The position numbers and the translations under genes were made by a program. The notes below the pieces were generated by a model. That model was given only the letters and a program-made list of their open reading frames with translations, was not told the origin of the DNA and searched no databases. From assembly GCF_002005105.1 (NCBI RefSeq), contig NZ_MSCV01000038.1, forward strand, positions 1 to 64,000: a stretch of 64,000 nucleotides of DNA. The letters run 5' to 3'. Origin of the DNA: Methylocaldum sp. 14B (lineage in GTDB: Bacteria; Pseudomonadota; Gammaproteobacteria; Methylococcales; Methylococcaceae). This document shows positions 63,855 to 64,000 of the stretch, piece after piece; position 1 is the first letter of the stretch, and every line of letters begins with the position of its first letter.

Positions 63855-64000
63855 GAACTGCCCTCCTGCCTGAATGTCCGGGTTTGACTGGCTCGGTTTG
63901 GTTATTATGGATTCGAGTCCGGTTCGAAGCGAACGAAACGTAGCCTCGAAGGCGGACGACGGCGCGGAGGATGGGCTCGCGTCGTGCGGGCTCCCATGCG

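Overview
The window is high-GC proteobacterial chromosome. Gene content suggests a gammaproteobacterium, possibly a methanotroph or relative of Methylococcales: a cytochrome P460-family gene, a SorAB-type sulfite dehydrogenase, PFGI-1-class conjugation genes and several degenerate insertion sequences. The taxonomic guess is inference; no 16S, pmo or mxa gene is present.

Layout. 1-0.9 kb: IS66 transposase remnant. 1.2-3.7 kb: a PAS histidine kinase, a converging NarL-type response regulator and a stand-alone receiver protein. 4.1-18.7 kb: a rightward secretion/copper-redox operon: a 1665-residue secreted beta-helix protein, three consecutive cupredoxin/multicopper-oxidase-type proteins, a small anchored protein, a subtilisin-like protease, a SCO copper chaperone and a cytochrome c fused to a periplasmic-binding-protein-like domain. 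The four classical multicopper-oxidase copper motifs are divided between two polypeptides, which is the most interesting system here. 18.7-19.7 kb: IS982-family element killed by one nonsense codon. 19.8-25.8 kb: leftward genes for a membrane protein, an FG-GAP/UnbV protein, a spondin-domain protein, decayed msrPQ, a P460-family cytochrome and a beta-propeller lactonase-like protein. 26.1-28.6 kb: sigma-54 activator and a STAS-like protein. 28.6-29.1 kb: an IS5/IS3 chimera.

29.4-47.6 kb is a degraded integrative conjugative element (ICE) of the PFGI-1 class. It has two leftward transfer operons, each preceded by a similar ~130-bp leader, with a RES/Xre toxin-antitoxin cassette between them. 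The VirB4-like ATPase, the PFL_4705 protein and the PFL_4709 protein are all broken, and no relaxase or TraD coupling protein is seen. The right end has a tyrosine recombinase, the 3' half of a tRNA-Thr(CGT) gene (att site) and a truncated parA. The distal operon encodes an unusual pairing: a lysozyme-like domain fused to a PFL_4701-type membrane module, beside a zinc-ribbon protein with an Ivy-like lysozyme-inhibitor motif.

47.7-57.3 kb holds a methyltransferase, a small secreted protein, a damaged alpha/beta hydrolase, a MocR-type regulator divergent from a cupin and a haloalkane dehalogenase, and a TldD/TldE pair. 57.4-59.3 kb contains a frameshifted IS630 element and small inverted-repeat elements; two related MITE-like repeats lie at 54.1 and 59.2 kb. 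59.3-63.9 kb carries sorAB and a probable polyhydroxybutyrate-use group (esterase/lactonase-like hydrolase, 3-hydroxybutyrate dehydrogenase, PHB depolymerase-family esterase).

Many genes carry single-base or short indels. True decay is my preferred reading for the mobile regions, but assembly error cannot be excluded from sequence alone.
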